From the NCBI GenBank assembly GCA_014873095.1, contig CP050848.1:2911850-2975849 (forward strand): 64,000 nucleotides of DNA. Direction: 5' to 3'. Shown here in pieces: positions 7,769-16,908 of this stretch. The position numbers were made by a program, and so were the translations under genes. This DNA comes from Planctomycetales bacterium ZRK34. GTDB lineage: Bacteria > Planctomycetota > Phycisphaerae > Phycisphaerales > Zrk34. The notes under the pieces were generated by a model. It was not told the DNA's origin. It did no database searches and saw only the letters and a program-made list of their open reading frames with translations. Within the stretch, counting starts at the first letter, position 1. Every line of letters starts with the position of its first letter.

Positions 7769-8215
7769 ATGAAGGCATTGAGTGATCGAAAACGCAAGCA
7801 GACGCTGAGGCAATTGCTGGAAGCGGATGTCGATGTGGCGTCGCTGGAGAAGACGCTTGGACTGCGGCTGGAGGAGGTGGCGACGTGGTCGCTGGATGAG
7901 AAAACACACGCACAAGTCGAGGGCCTGCTGCGCTGGTTGGACATGCAGACGCAGGTGATGATCGGGCGGTATCGCATTGCGGCGGTGGCGCGTCTTTATG
8001 AACTGGCGACTCAGCAGGAGAACATGGAGACTGCGCGGCGGGCGGCGGCGGAACTGCTGAAGACGAACCTGATGGATCAGCGGGACGACCAGGTGGCATC
8101 GCTGCGCCTGTCGCGTGATGGCACGGTGCAGCGGACGTTGGAGTTCAAAGCGCCGCCGATGGTGCTGGGTTTGCTGGACGAGTTGGGGCGCGAGCCGGAG
8201 CATGCCGATGGGTGA
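7769..8215 (+). CDS. Small terminase-like DNA-binding protein
   Basis: 148 residues from ATG 7769, preceded by GGTGGGA; an upstream TTG at 7733 lies inside the palindrome and was not used. The N-terminal part (LRQLLEADVDVASLEKTLG) looks like a short helix-turn-helix with a further amphipathic region (RYRIAAVARLYELATQQ) suited to oligomerisation. It overlaps the start of the large terminase gene by eight bases, the normal place for a small terminase subunit, which recognises DNA and loads the large subunit. The identification rests mainly on position and size. Confidence 0.5.
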   Translation: MKALSDRKRKQTLRQLLEADVDVASLEKTLGLRLEEVATWSLDEKTHAQVEGLLRWLDMQTQVMIGRYRIAAVARLYELATQQENMETARRAAAELLKTNLMDQRDDQVASLRLSRDGTVQRTLEFKAPPMVLGLLDELGREPEHADG

Positions 8216-9695
8216 GATGTTGCGAGCGAATCCAGCCCAGGTGCGGCCGACGACTCGGACGCAGCTGCGCGGGTGGTTGCGGTGGACGCTGGGCATCGAG
8301 GTGCCGGGCACGGCTGTGTGCAACGGACACGGGACGCCGCTGGATTATCTGGAGCACGTATTTTTTGAGCGGCCGGGCGATGCGGTGGTGTGGGCCAATC
8401 GCGGGGGCGGCAAGACGTTTTACGGGGCGGTGGCGACGCTGCTGGATCTGCTGTTCAAACCGGGCGTGCGCGTGTGCATCCTCGGGGGTTCGATGGAGCA
8501 GTCGCAGCGGATGTTTGAGCATTTGAAGTGGATGCTGGATCGGCCGTGGGCCCGGCCGCTGATCGACGGCAAGCTGACCGAACGCGGCGTCAGGTTGATC
8601 AACGGATCGCGCGTCACGCTGGCGGCCCAGTCGCAGACCTCGGTGCGCGGCCACCGGGTGCAAAAACTGCGGTGTGATGAAGTCGAGTTGTTCGACCCCG
8701 AAGTCTGGGCGGCGGCGCAGTTCGTGACACGGTCAGCGGTGTGCGGCGGACAGGTCGTTCGCGGGAGCGTGGAGGCGTTGAGTACGATGCATCGGCCGTT
8801 CGGGTTGATGCATGAGCTGATTGAAGGGGCGGGGGGGGCGGACCCCGACGACTCGCCTGGCTCGTCATCGGGCTTGGATGGCGGGGGGTGGAAGGTGTTC
8901 GGGTGGTGCGCGCTGGATGTGATGCGGCGCTGCGAGGTGGAGCGGGTATGTGAGCGTTGCGGGCTGTGGGAGGCGTGTGGTGGGCGGGCGAAGACGACGC
9001 GGGGGTTCGTGGCGGTGTCGGATGTGTTGGATCAGCAGCGACGCAGCGGGCGGGAACAGTTTGCCAGCGAGATGCTCTGCCGACGACCCAGTCGCAGCGA
9101 TGCGGTGTTTGCGGAGTTTGATCCGGCGGTGCATGTGCGGGCGGTGGAGGCGGATGAAGCATTGACGTGGGTCGGCGGGATGGACTTCGGGCTGCGCGAT
9201 CCGCTGGTGATGTTGTGGGCTCAGCTACGACCGATGGCTGACGGGCACGTGTGTGTTGAAGTGATCGATGAGTATGTGCAGACGGAGACGATCGTGGATC
9301 GACACCTGGAGGCGATCGGGCGTCGCCCCTGGCCCCGGCCGCGGTGGCTTGGCGTCGATCCGGCGGGTAATCAGCGGGAATCACAGACCGGGCGCAGCAC
9401 AATCGATCTGCTCAAAGCGGCGGGATACACCGTGCGCAGTCGGTGTTCGACGATCGCCGAGGGGCTGACGCTGCTGCGGCGACGCATCGCGCCGGCGGCG
9501 GCGGATGTGCAACTGGTGATTCATCCTCGTTGTGGGCGACTGATCGAATCGATGGCCAGCTACCACTTTGATCCGCAGCGGCCGCGGGATCACACGCCGG
9601 TCAAGGACGGGCATGACCATGCGGTCGATGCGCTGCGGTACATGGTGATGAACATGCCCGGCGGGGCGGGGGCGGTGAAGGTGCGGTGTTATTGA
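8208..9695 (+). CDS. Terminase large subunit with a four-cysteine insertion
   Basis: 495 residues from ATG 8208, chosen for GGAG seven bases upstream and overlap with the preceding gene. The N-terminal ATPase has Walker A ANRGGGKTF (Lys69) and an acidic Walker B-like LRCDEVELFD. The C-terminal RNase-H-fold nuclease keeps its acidic residues in GGMDFGLRDP (Asp326), LGVDPAGN (Asp384) and HDHAVDALRYM (Asp470, Asp474). Phage terminases use these to pump and cut DNA into capsids. Between the domains lies a Cys cluster (residues 242, 248, 251, 257; spacing C-x5-C-x2-C-x5-C, with Cys234 before it), which could hold zinc or an iron-sulfur cluster. No portal, protease or capsid gene follows, so this is either a prophage remnant or a packaging motor used for something else. 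Confidence 0.88.
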   Translation: MGEMLRANPAQVRPTTRTQLRGWLRWTLGIEVPGTAVCNGHGTPLDYLEHVFFERPGDAVVWANRGGGKTFYGAVATLLDLLFKPGVRVCILGGSMEQSQRMFEHLKWMLDRPWARPLIDGKLTERGVRLINGSRVTLAAQSQTSVRGHRVQKLRCDEVELFDPEVWAAAQFVTRSAVCGGQVVRGSVEALSTMHRPFGLMHELIEGAGGADPDDSPGSSSGLDGGGWKVFGWCALDVMRRCEVERVCERCGLWEACGGRAKTTRGFVAVSDVLDQQRRSGREQFASEMLCRRPSRSDAVFAEFDPAVHVRAVEADEALTWVGGMDFGLRDPLVMLWAQLRPMADGHVCVEVIDEYVQTETIVDRHLEAIGRRPWPRPRWLGVDPAGNQRESQTGRSTIDLLKAAGYTVRSRCSTIAEGLTLLRRRIAPAAADVQLVIHPRCGRLIESMASYHFDPQRPRDHTPVKDGHDHAVDALRYMVMNMPGGAGAVKVRCY

Positions 9696-9760
9696 GGGGG
9701 GATCCGATGCTTCGCGGCGCTCAGCATGCGGCTTTGGAGGGGGGGAATCAGTCGGGGGGT

Positions 9761-10012
9761 TTAGAAGTACTCGACGATGCCGAAGAGGGCGACGGCGGCG
9801 AGGCTGATCAGCACGAGGATGTAGGCGGCCAATCGGGTGGTGTCCAGCCAGATGCGTTCGAGCGTCGGCAGCTTCAGGGCTTTGTAGACCAGCGAGATGC
9901 CGAACACCAGCGGCGGCAGCAGCAGATACCACAACTCGTGAAAATCCAGCGGGTCCAGAAACGGCCGCCAGGCGAGCGCGGTGGGCAGGTATGTCAGCAG
10001 GGGCATGATCAT
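9761..10012 (-). CDS. Small membrane protein, two helices
   Basis: 83 residues with two hydrophobic segments (WYLLLPPLVFGISLVY and AAYILVLISLAAVALFGIV). The start overlaps the stop of the upstream membrane-protein gene by four bases (ATGA), so both are made together. No family recognised. Confidence 0.7.
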   Translation of the reverse strand: MIMPLLTYLPTALAWRPFLDPLDFHELWYLLLPPLVFGISLVYKALKLPTLERIWLDTTRLAAYILVLISLAAVALFGIVEYF

Positions 10013-10506
10013 GATCGTGCGTTCTCCTGCGCGGCCAGTCGCTCGTCTGAGCTTTGCGACTCGGCGGGTTCGGCGGGCTGGGTGCAGCGGCCGATCACGT
10101 CGAGGATGACCAGCAGGTTCAACACGCCGGCGAGCGTGCAGTAGAGCGTACCCAGTTCGTTGACGCGGCCGACGGAGACCTCGTAGGCGGGCATGGGTTG
10201 ACCGGCCTGAGGCGGAGCGGGCGAGCCGTCGGCGTCGAAATATGAATGGACCTGATCAACCACCAGCGCCAAGGGGCCGATGAGCGCCTGGCCGGCGAAC
10301 CAGAGCGTGTCCTGGCGGCGGTCGATGACATCGACGCCGCCGACGAGCAATCCGCCGATAAACAGGCTCAGCAGGGTGACACCGACAATGACGCCGCGGC
10401 GGTGCTCGCCGATGAGCACGTGTCCGAGGCCGGGCACCACCCACGCGGCGGCGGCGACCAGCGGCACAGGCATCGGGGTGGGAATTGGGGGGTCGGATTG
10501 GGTCAC
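10009..10506 (-). CDS. Small multi-pass membrane protein
   Basis: 165 residues. A proline-rich start is followed by WVVPGLGHVLIGEHRRG, a hydrophobic segment (IVGVTLLSLFIGGLLVGGV), a second (WFAGQALIGPLALVV) and a third near the end (TLYCTLAGVLNLLVILDVI). The PGLGH...G.RRRG pattern occurs in small planctomycete membrane proteins of unknown role. Co-transcribed with the two-helix protein downstream. No catalytic motif seen. Confidence 0.7.
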   Translation of the reverse strand: MTQSDPPIPTPMPVPLVAAAAWVVPGLGHVLIGEHRRGVIVGVTLLSLFIGGLLVGGVDVIDRRQDTLWFAGQALIGPLALVVDQVHSYFDADGSPAPPQAGQPMPAYEVSVGRVNELGTLYCTLAGVLNLLVILDVIGRCTQPAEPAESQSSDERLAAQENARS

Positions 10507-10584
10507 GATCAGAGTCCGGGTTGGCCGCTATGGACCGGTTGAGCCGAGTTTGTTAAAAGGCCAGTGTCAGTTGTCGATAGACAT

Positions 10585-10612
10585 TTGACAAGGGCTAAAG
10601 TTGGGGTAGTTT
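10585..10612 (+). promoter_or_regulatory. Possible promoter for the poly-aspartate gene
   Basis: A perfect TTGACA at 10585-10590 is followed after 16 bp by TAGTTT (10607-10612), a weak -10. The poly-aspartate gene starts about 110 bases downstream. Confidence 0.35.
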
Positions 10613-10719
10613 ACCGCTTCGCGAGCCCGAAGGCGAAACCCCGGGTGCGAAAAGGGCTTTGGGTGGAGGTCACCTGAGCCGACGGCTGGATACGACTGAT
10701 ATTCTACGGAGCTGCGAAC

Positions 10720-10977
10720 ATGGACAGTTGCCACACAACGATCAGCGGATGCGATCGGTGGTCTGCGCAGGCGCTGGTGGATCGTCACTGGCCGCGCACC
10801 ATCTGGAGCGCCATTGAGCCGCGGATTCATGACGAAGACGACATCGATGACGATGACTTTTTCGACGATGACGACGAAGACCTCGACGACGAAGATTTCG
10901 ACGATGACGACTTCGACGACGACTTCGATGACGATTTCGACGACGAAGACATCGAGCTCGATGACGACGACGATTAA
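10720..10977 (+). CDS. Poly-aspartate acidic protein
   Basis: 85 residues from ATG 10720, with GGAG eight bases upstream. After a normal 37-residue start (containing WSAQALVDRHWPRTIW), the remaining 48 residues are nearly all Asp and Glu with a few Phe, Leu and Ile. Such tails are disordered and may bind basic proteins or cations. Only the first 35-40 residues could fold. A long frame on the other strand is a mirror of the repeats. Function unknown. Confidence 0.7.
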   Translation: MDSCHTTISGCDRWSAQALVDRHWPRTIWSAIEPRIHDEDDIDDDDFFDDDDEDLDDEDFDDDDFDDDFDDDFDDEDIELDDDDD

Positions 10978-11006
10978 ACCTGTCGCCGCGATAGGCCGAT
11001 ATTCCG

Positions 11007-11047
11007 AATAAGCGCCCCCCATGATGAACGGGGGCAGGCTGCTTATT
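11007..11047. promoter_or_regulatory. Hairpin in the leader of the next gene
   Basis: AATAAGC (11007-11013) pairs with GCTTATT (11041-11047), and CCCCC pairs with GGGGG inside. The GGAGG of the downstream gene (11049-11053) begins two bases after the stem, so the hairpin may control its translation or act as a weak terminator of the poly-aspartate gene. There is no T-run. Confidence 0.45.
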
Positions 11048-11061
11048 TGGAGGACTCGGTC

Positions 11062-11496
11062 ATGCCCGATAGTCTCGATCCCCTCACGTCCCAGGCCCGC
11101 GACGCCGCCGACGACGGCCGGCGAACCAGTGTCGTGGACCGCCGCACCGGACTGGATCGCCGACTGATTTCCGGCGGCACCCGGACCGGCCTCGAACGCC
11201 GGCGCGGCCCCGGACGCCGCCGCACCGATTTCACCCGCCAGGCTGAAGAAGGCGAGATGAGCAACGAACAGTTTCTGTTCGTGATGGCTATCGATGCGTT
11301 CAAGCGTGTTAACGGTAAAGCATTCCCGACCTGGACCGAAGTCCTCGAGGTCATCCGCAAACTTGGATACCGAAAAACCATGCCCAGCGAACTGAACCTG
11401 CCGAACACCGAAGACTGGACCGAACCCGCCGACGCGCCGTCCGTGGTCACCCGCACCACGACCGACGAAGAAGAAGACGACGGCTGCGGCGGCTGA
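11062..11496 (+). CDS. Conserved hypothetical protein with RR-rich start
   Basis: 144 residues from ATG 11062 with GGAGG eight bases upstream. The N-terminal third repeats the motif DRRTGLDRR and ends GRRRTD. The central block EQFLFVMAIDAFKRVNG continues to EVLEVIRKLGYRK and looks like a small helical domain. The end is acidic and stops in GCGG. No known domain recognised. It sits behind the poly-aspartate gene and convergent to ferredoxin. Confidence 0.7.
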   Translation: MPDSLDPLTSQARDAADDGRRTSVVDRRTGLDRRLISGGTRTGLERRRGPGRRRTDFTRQAEEGEMSNEQFLFVMAIDAFKRVNGKAFPTWTEVLEVIRKLGYRKTMPSELNLPNTEDWTEPADAPSVVTRTTTDEEEDDGCGG

Positions 11497-11582
11497 TTCA
11501 CCGCCCCGACCGGGTCCCTGTTGAAATTCTGACGATGCGACCGCCGTTCGCCCCGGCCGCAACGCCTGTCCCGATTGATGAC

Positions 11583-11618
11583 AAAAAAACAAGCCCGGCG
11601 CGTGAGCGTCGGGCTTGT
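11583..11618 (-). terminator. Intrinsic terminator of the ferredoxin gene
   Basis: ACAAGCCCG (11589-11597) pairs with CGGGCTTGT (11610-11618). On the minus strand the stem is followed by a T-run (A-run 11583-11589 on the plus strand). It lies about 30 bases past the ferredoxin stop and may also stop transcription from the plus-strand gene. Confidence 0.85.
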
Positions 11619-11646
11619 CGCTTATCCGATCAGATGCCGAGAGGGC

Positions 11647-11913
11647 TTACGACTTGTTGGCGTAGTAGTCCTGATTCAGCTGAATGTAGGACTGCCACTC
11701 TTCGGGCATATCTTCTTCGGGGTAGATCGCCTTGACCGGGCATTCGTCGACGCACAGGCCGCAGTCGATGCAGGTGTCGGGATCGATGTAGAGCTGCTTT
11801 TCGGTTTCGAAGTCAGGCTCGTCTTTGGTGGGGTGAATGCAGTCCACGGGGCACACGTCCACGCAGGCGGTGTCCTTTGTGCCGACGCATGTTTCACCGA
11901 TGTAGTGGGACAT
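11647..11913 (-). CDS. fdxA: 7Fe/8Fe ferredoxin
   Basis: 88 residues from ATG 11913, with AAGGA upstream; the frame runs on upstream but the ferredoxin homology starts here. The first cluster motif is CVGTKDTACVDVCPVDCI, in the 7Fe style with an early Cys and CPVDC; the second is CIDCGLCVDECP, a normal 4Fe-4S motif. A short acidic tail follows. It should be a soluble electron carrier. It is a single-gene unit with its own terminator. Confidence 0.92.
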   Translation of the reverse strand: MSHYIGETCVGTKDTACVDVCPVDCIHPTKDEPDFETEKQLYIDPDTCIDCGLCVDECPVKAIYPEEDMPEEWQSYIQLNQDYYANKS

Positions 11914-12110
11914 ACTCGAATCCTTGCCCTTGGGGCTTACGGGTTTGCTCGGTGTTACGGACAGGCCGTAAAGGCAGTATACCGGGACGCTCAAAGCAGG
12001 CAAGAGGCCAGTACCGCGTGCCGGGGGATTGAGGGAATTCCCCGGTTGCCGAAGACCGTTATGCCAAACACACAAAAGGCTCGGGCGTCAGGGCGTGATC
12101 GATTTCGAAC

Positions 12111-12178
12111 CTGTGGCACAGCCGTCCTCGGCTGTGCGGGCGATGACTTCAGCACAGCCGAGGGCGGCTGTGCCACAG
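12111..12178. repeat. REP-like palindrome family, copy 1 (double unit)
   Basis: CTGTGGCACAGCCG...CGGCTGTG is followed by an inverted unit ending CGGCTGTGCCACAG, giving two facing hairpins. Further copies are at 33973-34002 and 36401-36467, with a half copy at 58903-58917. All lie outside or at the ends of genes. Confidence 0.85.
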
Positions 12179-12233
12179 TGCCGCGTCCGGGCGCGTCGTG
12201 TGATCGCACCGGCTGAACGCTCGTGCTGCGCGC

Positions 12234-12268
12234 ATAAAAAAAGAGTGCCGGGAAACCGGCACTCTTTT
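12234..12268 (-). terminator. Intrinsic terminator of the lysine-repeat gene
   Basis: GAGTGCCGG (12243-12251), GAAA loop, CCGGCACTC (12256-12264). The minus strand has a seven-base T-run after the stem; the plus strand has TTTT, so it could work in both directions. Confidence 0.88.
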
Positions 12269-12375
12269 GAAAATCTGCTCCGTGGCCTTGCGATGATTCG
12301 ATCTGAGGTCCGCCTAGTTTCGGAGCAGGCGGGGCCTCAGCAGATTCGTCGACCCCCACGCGGAGGTCGAAGCGC

Positions 12376-12669
12376 TCAGCGCTTCTTCTTGCGGGAGGCC
12401 TTCTTCTTGGTGGCCTTCTTCTTCGTGGCTTTCTTCTTAGTAGCCTTCTTCTTGGCGGCCTTCTTCTTAGCCTTCTTCTTGGTCGCCTTCTTCTTGGTCT
12501 TCTTCTTGGCTACTTTCTTCTTCGCCTTCTTCTTGGCGACCTTCTTCTTGGCGGCTTTCTTCTTGGCGGCTTTCTTCTTGGTCTTCTTCTTGGCTACGCG
12601 CTTCTTGGCAGCCTTCTTCTTGGTGGCCTTCTTCTTAGTGGCCTTCTTCTTCGTGCGTTTCTTAGCCAT
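12376..12669 (-). CDS. Histone H1-like lysine-repeat protein
   Basis: 97 residues from ATG 12669; an in-frame ATG at 12684 is possible, but the AKK repeat pattern starts here and GGAG lies about ten bases upstream. Almost the whole protein is repeats of AAKKK, ATKKK and VAKKK, like the C-terminal tail of histone H1 and bacterial Hc1-type proteins. It should bind DNA without sequence preference and help compact the nucleoid. The repeat array is prone to length change by slippage. It has its own promoter and terminator. Confidence 0.85.
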   Translation of the reverse strand: MAKKRTKKKATKKKATKKKAAKKRVAKKKTKKKAAKKKAAKKKVAKKKAKKKVAKKKTKKKATKKKAKKKAAKKKATKKKATKKKATKKKASRKKKR

Positions 12670-13002
12670 GGCTTTGGTCTCCATTGACAAGGCCGTGTCG
12701 GAGCTATGTTCCATCTAACGCGATGGGTTTTTCACTGTCAACCGTTTTGTTCGGGAGCTTGCAAAATTTATCGGCCACGCTATCGGGCGCGCTTGAGTCA
12801 ATTTTGACGATTTGACCACATGCCGCAGGCGCTGCGCCGACATCAAATCGCTGTTTCATCATCATTACATAACGCATCGCGCCGCCGCGGATACAGTGCA
12901 TCCCTCATAGGTTTCACGTTGTTCGGCGCTGTCGTGCGCCGTACAATCATCGCTCCCGCGCTGACCGTGTCAGCCGCTTTCCCAAACATATGGAGCCTTC
13001 CG
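12670..13002. other. Divergent promoter region between the lysine-repeat and gpmI genes
   Basis: About 330 bases with no supported gene. A promoter for the minus-strand gene is at 12713-12742. The plus frame from 12820 is the upstream extension of gpmI and shows no homology before 13003. Confidence 0.5.
12713..12742 (-). promoter_or_regulatory. Promoter of the lysine-repeat gene
   Basis: Read on the minus strand: TTGACA (12742-12737), 18-bp spacer, TTAGAT (12718-12713), about 45 bases before the start codon. The -35 box is perfect, the -10 moderate. Confidence 0.5.
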
Positions 13003-14619
<1,617 letters not shown>

Positions 14620-14653
14620 TCGCCTGATGCCGACATCGATGAACATTTCACGG

Positions 14654-14687
14654 AACGTCGCTGATTATTCAGCGGCGTTCTGCTTTA
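14654..14687 (+). terminator. Hairpin terminator after gpmI
   Basis: AACGTCGCTGA (14654-14664) pairs with TCAGCGGCGTT (14669-14679) with one mismatch, followed by CTGCTTT. A modest T-run makes it plausible rather than certain. Confidence 0.6.
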
Positions 14688-14715
14688 TGCGGTCGATCAG
14701 GAAGATTGCCTGCCG

Positions 14716-15957
14716 ATGCCGTACAATCCGGCCATGATATTTCCGCCGCTGGGCATATTGATTCTGTGGGGCCTGTGGGTTTTCCAGGCGATCTGGTGCT
14801 GGTTGAACGTGCGCCGGTTTTATCGACGGCTGCGGTTGCAGACCGGTCGCAGTCCGTTCGTTGGGCATCTTCTTAAATTGCCGGTGGTGGTGATCGTGCC
14901 GGTCAAAGGCGTCGACGATGAGTTCGAGCAACACGTGCGCGGGCTGTTCAGCCAGACCCACCCGATGTATCGGTTGGTTTTTGTGACCGAGTCCGAAAGC
15001 GAGCCGGCTCACGTTGAGCTTCGCCAGTTGATCGATCGCCTGCCGCGTGCGGCGGGGCTGGGGCGCGTGGACTTGCTGGCGGCGGGGCTTGCCGAGCATG
15101 AAGGCCAGAAGGTGCACAATCTTCGATGCGGGCTGGCGACGGTCGACGAAGACGACGGCGTGGTGGTGTTCGCTGATGCCGATGCGGTGCCGGGCGACGA
15201 CTGGCTCAAGGCGATGGCTGAGGCGGCGATCAAGAAAAACTACGGCGCGGCGACCGGCTACCGGTGGTTTATCCCGGCGGATTCAAACTGGGCGACGCAC
15301 TTCGCCAGCGTGATCAATTCCTCGGTCGCCACGATGCTCGGCCCGGGCTATCGCAACCACGCCTGGGGCGGATCAATGGCGATGACGATCCCCCAAATGC
15401 GTGAATGCCGACTGGCGGACTACTGGCAGGGGGCGCTCAGCGATGATTATCAACTGACGCGGGCGGTGCATCATCAGAAGATGCGCGTCTATTTCATGTC
15501 GCGCGGGATGGTCGCTTCGCCGGTTCGATTCACATGGGCGAGACTCATCGAATTCGCCCGCCGACAATATCTGATCACACGGGTGTATTCACCGTGGGCC
15601 TGGTGGCGGGTGCTGGCGGTGTTGAGCCTGTACGTGGCGGGGTGGGTGTCGGCGATCGTTGGTCTGTTGGCGGGATGGACATGGGCGATTGCGGCGATCG
15701 GGGGGGTGATGGTTTTCGATGTTTTACGAGCGATCAAGCGGCGGCAGATCGTCAAAAAATTGTACGGCCGGGAAACGGTGCAGCAGATGACGGCGGTATT
15801 CATAATGGAGGCGGTTGCCACGCCCCTGTGGATGACGCTGCACTGGCTGCTGGCGGCCTCGACGCTGTTCGGCCGCCGCATCCGCTGGGCGGGAATCACC
15901 TACCTGATGCGCGGCCGGCAGGACATCGTCATCGAGTCGCGTGACCTAACGCCCTGA
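14716..15957 (+). CDS. Membrane glycosyltransferase, GT2/ceramide glucosyltransferase type
   Basis: 413 residues. One N-terminal helix (ILILWGLWVFQAIWCW) precedes a GT-A domain (PVVVIVPVKGVDDEFE), the metal-binding DADA in VVFADADAVPGDD, the acidic motif LSDDYQLTR and a basic RRQYLITR, matching the D, DxD, D, (Q/R)xxRW pattern of processive or ceramide-type GT2 enzymes. Hydrophobic helices follow (about 290-400). It should transfer a sugar from UDP- or GDP-sugar to a membrane lipid, perhaps a sphingolipid or hopanoid. ATG 14716 is taken; ATG 14734 is also possible. Confidence 0.82.
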   Translation: MPYNPAMIFPPLGILILWGLWVFQAIWCWLNVRRFYRRLRLQTGRSPFVGHLLKLPVVVIVPVKGVDDEFEQHVRGLFSQTHPMYRLVFVTESESEPAHVELRQLIDRLPRAAGLGRVDLLAAGLAEHEGQKVHNLRCGLATVDEDDGVVVFADADAVPGDDWLKAMAEAAIKKNYGAATGYRWFIPADSNWATHFASVINSSVATMLGPGYRNHAWGGSMAMTIPQMRECRLADYWQGALSDDYQLTRAVHHQKMRVYFMSRGMVASPVRFTWARLIEFARRQYLITRVYSPWAWWRVLAVLSLYVAGWVSAIVGLLAGWTWAIAAIGGVMVFDVLRAIKRRQIVKKLYGRETVQQMTAVFIMEAVATPLWMTLHWLLAASTLFGRRIRWAGITYLMRGRQDIVIESRDLTP

Positions 15958-15989
15958 ATCGGCTAAACTCAAAGGCCACGGAGCCTCCC

Positions 15990-16268
15990 ATGAGCCACCC
16001 CACAGATCAGTTAAAGCCCGGCATGATCGTCGAGATCACCCAACAGATTCCGCAGCGCGACGAGGTCTGGACCACCACCACGCGCGGCACAATCGTCAAG
16101 TACGACCAGGTCAAGACCGGTTCATGGTTCGCCCACGCCCGTCACGACAAGCTTTGGCTCGACCGCCTCACGCTCCGCAAGGACGACGGCGAGATCGTCG
16201 ACCTCATTCTCGATGAGTACACCCACGCCGAGGTCATCGACGAGTCCGGTCTCTGCGACGCGACCTGA
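15990..16268 (+). CDS. Small conserved hypothetical protein
   Basis: 92 residues with GGAG before the ATG. It begins LKPGMIVEITQQI and reads as a small beta-rich domain (RGTIVKYDQVKTGSWFAHA, then KLWLDRLTLRKDDGEI), like SH3 or KOW-type barrels. No signal peptide. The function is unknown. It ends just before a hairpin. Confidence 0.7.
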   Translation: MSHPTDQLKPGMIVEITQQIPQRDEVWTTTTRGTIVKYDQVKTGSWFAHARHDKLWLDRLTLRKDDGEIVDLILDEYTHAEVIDESGLCDAT

Positions 16269-16295
16269 TCCCATTTCACAGCAATATATTTCGAT

Positions 16296-16328
16296 AGCCC
16301 GGTGACCTGATCGCCGGGTTCTTTGTTT
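16296..16328 (+). terminator. Likely terminator after the small hypothetical gene
   Basis: AGCCCGG (16296-16302) pairs with CCGGGTT (16314-16320), followed by CTTTGTTT. The stem is short. Confidence 0.5.
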
Positions 16329-16423
16329 GTGCGCACGAATTTTCACATCTCGGCGGCGCACGGAAAAAACATCTGAAAAATTTCATCGCCACGTCTTGCC
16401 AGCAGTTGCGCTTCATCGCGGGC

Positions 16424-16447
16424 GCGCACAGCGTCGTCGTTGTGCGC
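16424..16447. repeat. TGCGC-type hairpin, relative of 4381-4406
   Basis: GCGCACA (16424-16430) pairs with TGTGCGC (16441-16447). The 3' half, TCGTTGTGCGCA, is identical to the palindrome at 4381-4406. It lies 52 bases before the first gene of the small-gene cluster. Confidence 0.55.
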
Positions 16448-16499
16448 ACCGAACGGTCGTCAATTCCTTTTGTGAGAGCACACCACAAGAGGGTAGACC

Positions 16500-16751
16500 A
16501 TGCCACCGACCTCCGGAAGTTCACACACGACGACCGCCACGCAAACCCCCGACGCGATGATCCCCGACGATCTGGTCGCCATGCTCATCGCCGAGCACTG
16601 TGCACACAATCGACCGGCCCATCAGCGCCTGTGGGACTACTACCGCAATGAGCTGGACTTCGATGCCGGTGACTGCCATCGTCGGCATGTTGTGGGTCTG
16701 GGAACGGATGCACAGCCGCAAACGCGAGTCTCAGATCACGGAGGCTCATGA
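16500..16751 (+). CDS. Hypothetical protein, possible portal N-terminus remnant
   Basis: 83 residues, with GAGGG before the ATG. A threonine-rich start is followed by a helical block (DDLVAMLIAEHCAHN) and RLWDYYRNELDFD. The pattern of a helix and then L..YYRN recalls the start of phage portal proteins, but the frame ends shortly after. The last 30 residues overlap the next gene in another frame. Identification as a portal remnant is a weak inference. Confidence 0.45.
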   Translation: MPPTSGSSHTTTATQTPDAMIPDDLVAMLIAEHCAHNRPAHQRLWDYYRNELDFDAGDCHRRHVVGLGTDAQPQTRVSDHGGS

Positions 16752-16908
16752 ACACCTGATGCGCCAGGCTCAGGAACTGGCCGTGCTGACTCAACTGGTC
16801 AGTCAGAACACCGAAGCGCTGATCAGCTTTGAATCAGCGCAGCAACGAATGTGTCAACTTCTGGAGGACATTGCTCATGAAATGCGCAAGTCGGATCGTG
16901 CCGCTTAG
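16648..16908 (+). CDS. Single-pass membrane coiled-coil protein
   Basis: 86 residues from ATG 16648 (ATG 16663 also possible). An N-terminal hydrophobic stretch (VTAIVGMLWVW) is followed by basic residues and a long helix (ESQITEAHEHLMRQAQ onwards) with coiled-coil character. It overlaps the previous gene by 104 bases and the following lipoprotein gene by 32. A membrane coiled-coil protein next to a lipoprotein in overlapping frames is the layout of phage spanins (Rz/Rz1), but the sequence itself is not diagnostic. Confidence 0.55.
   Translation: MSWTSMPVTAIVGMLWVWERMHSRKRESQITEAHEHLMRQAQELAVLTQLVSQNTEALISFESAQQRMCQLLEDIAHEMRKSDRAA

Larger units (their letters stand above)
11914..12375. other. 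Gene-free stretch with a hairpin repeat and a terminator
   Basis: About 460 bases between the ferredoxin start and the lysine-repeat gene end. It holds the GTGGCACAGCC repeat (12111-12178) and the terminator at 12234-12268. Open frames here are short and have no recognisable sequence. Confidence 0.6.

Noticed and set aside
10567-11592. 341-codon open frame on the minus strand
   Set aside because: It is the reverse of the poly-aspartate gene and the following gene; the Val/Ile-rich run is only the complement of Asp codons. Both plus-strand genes have ribosome sites.
12820-13002. N-terminal 61-residue extension of gpmI
   Set aside because: No homology, and ATG 13003 has GGAG at a good distance.
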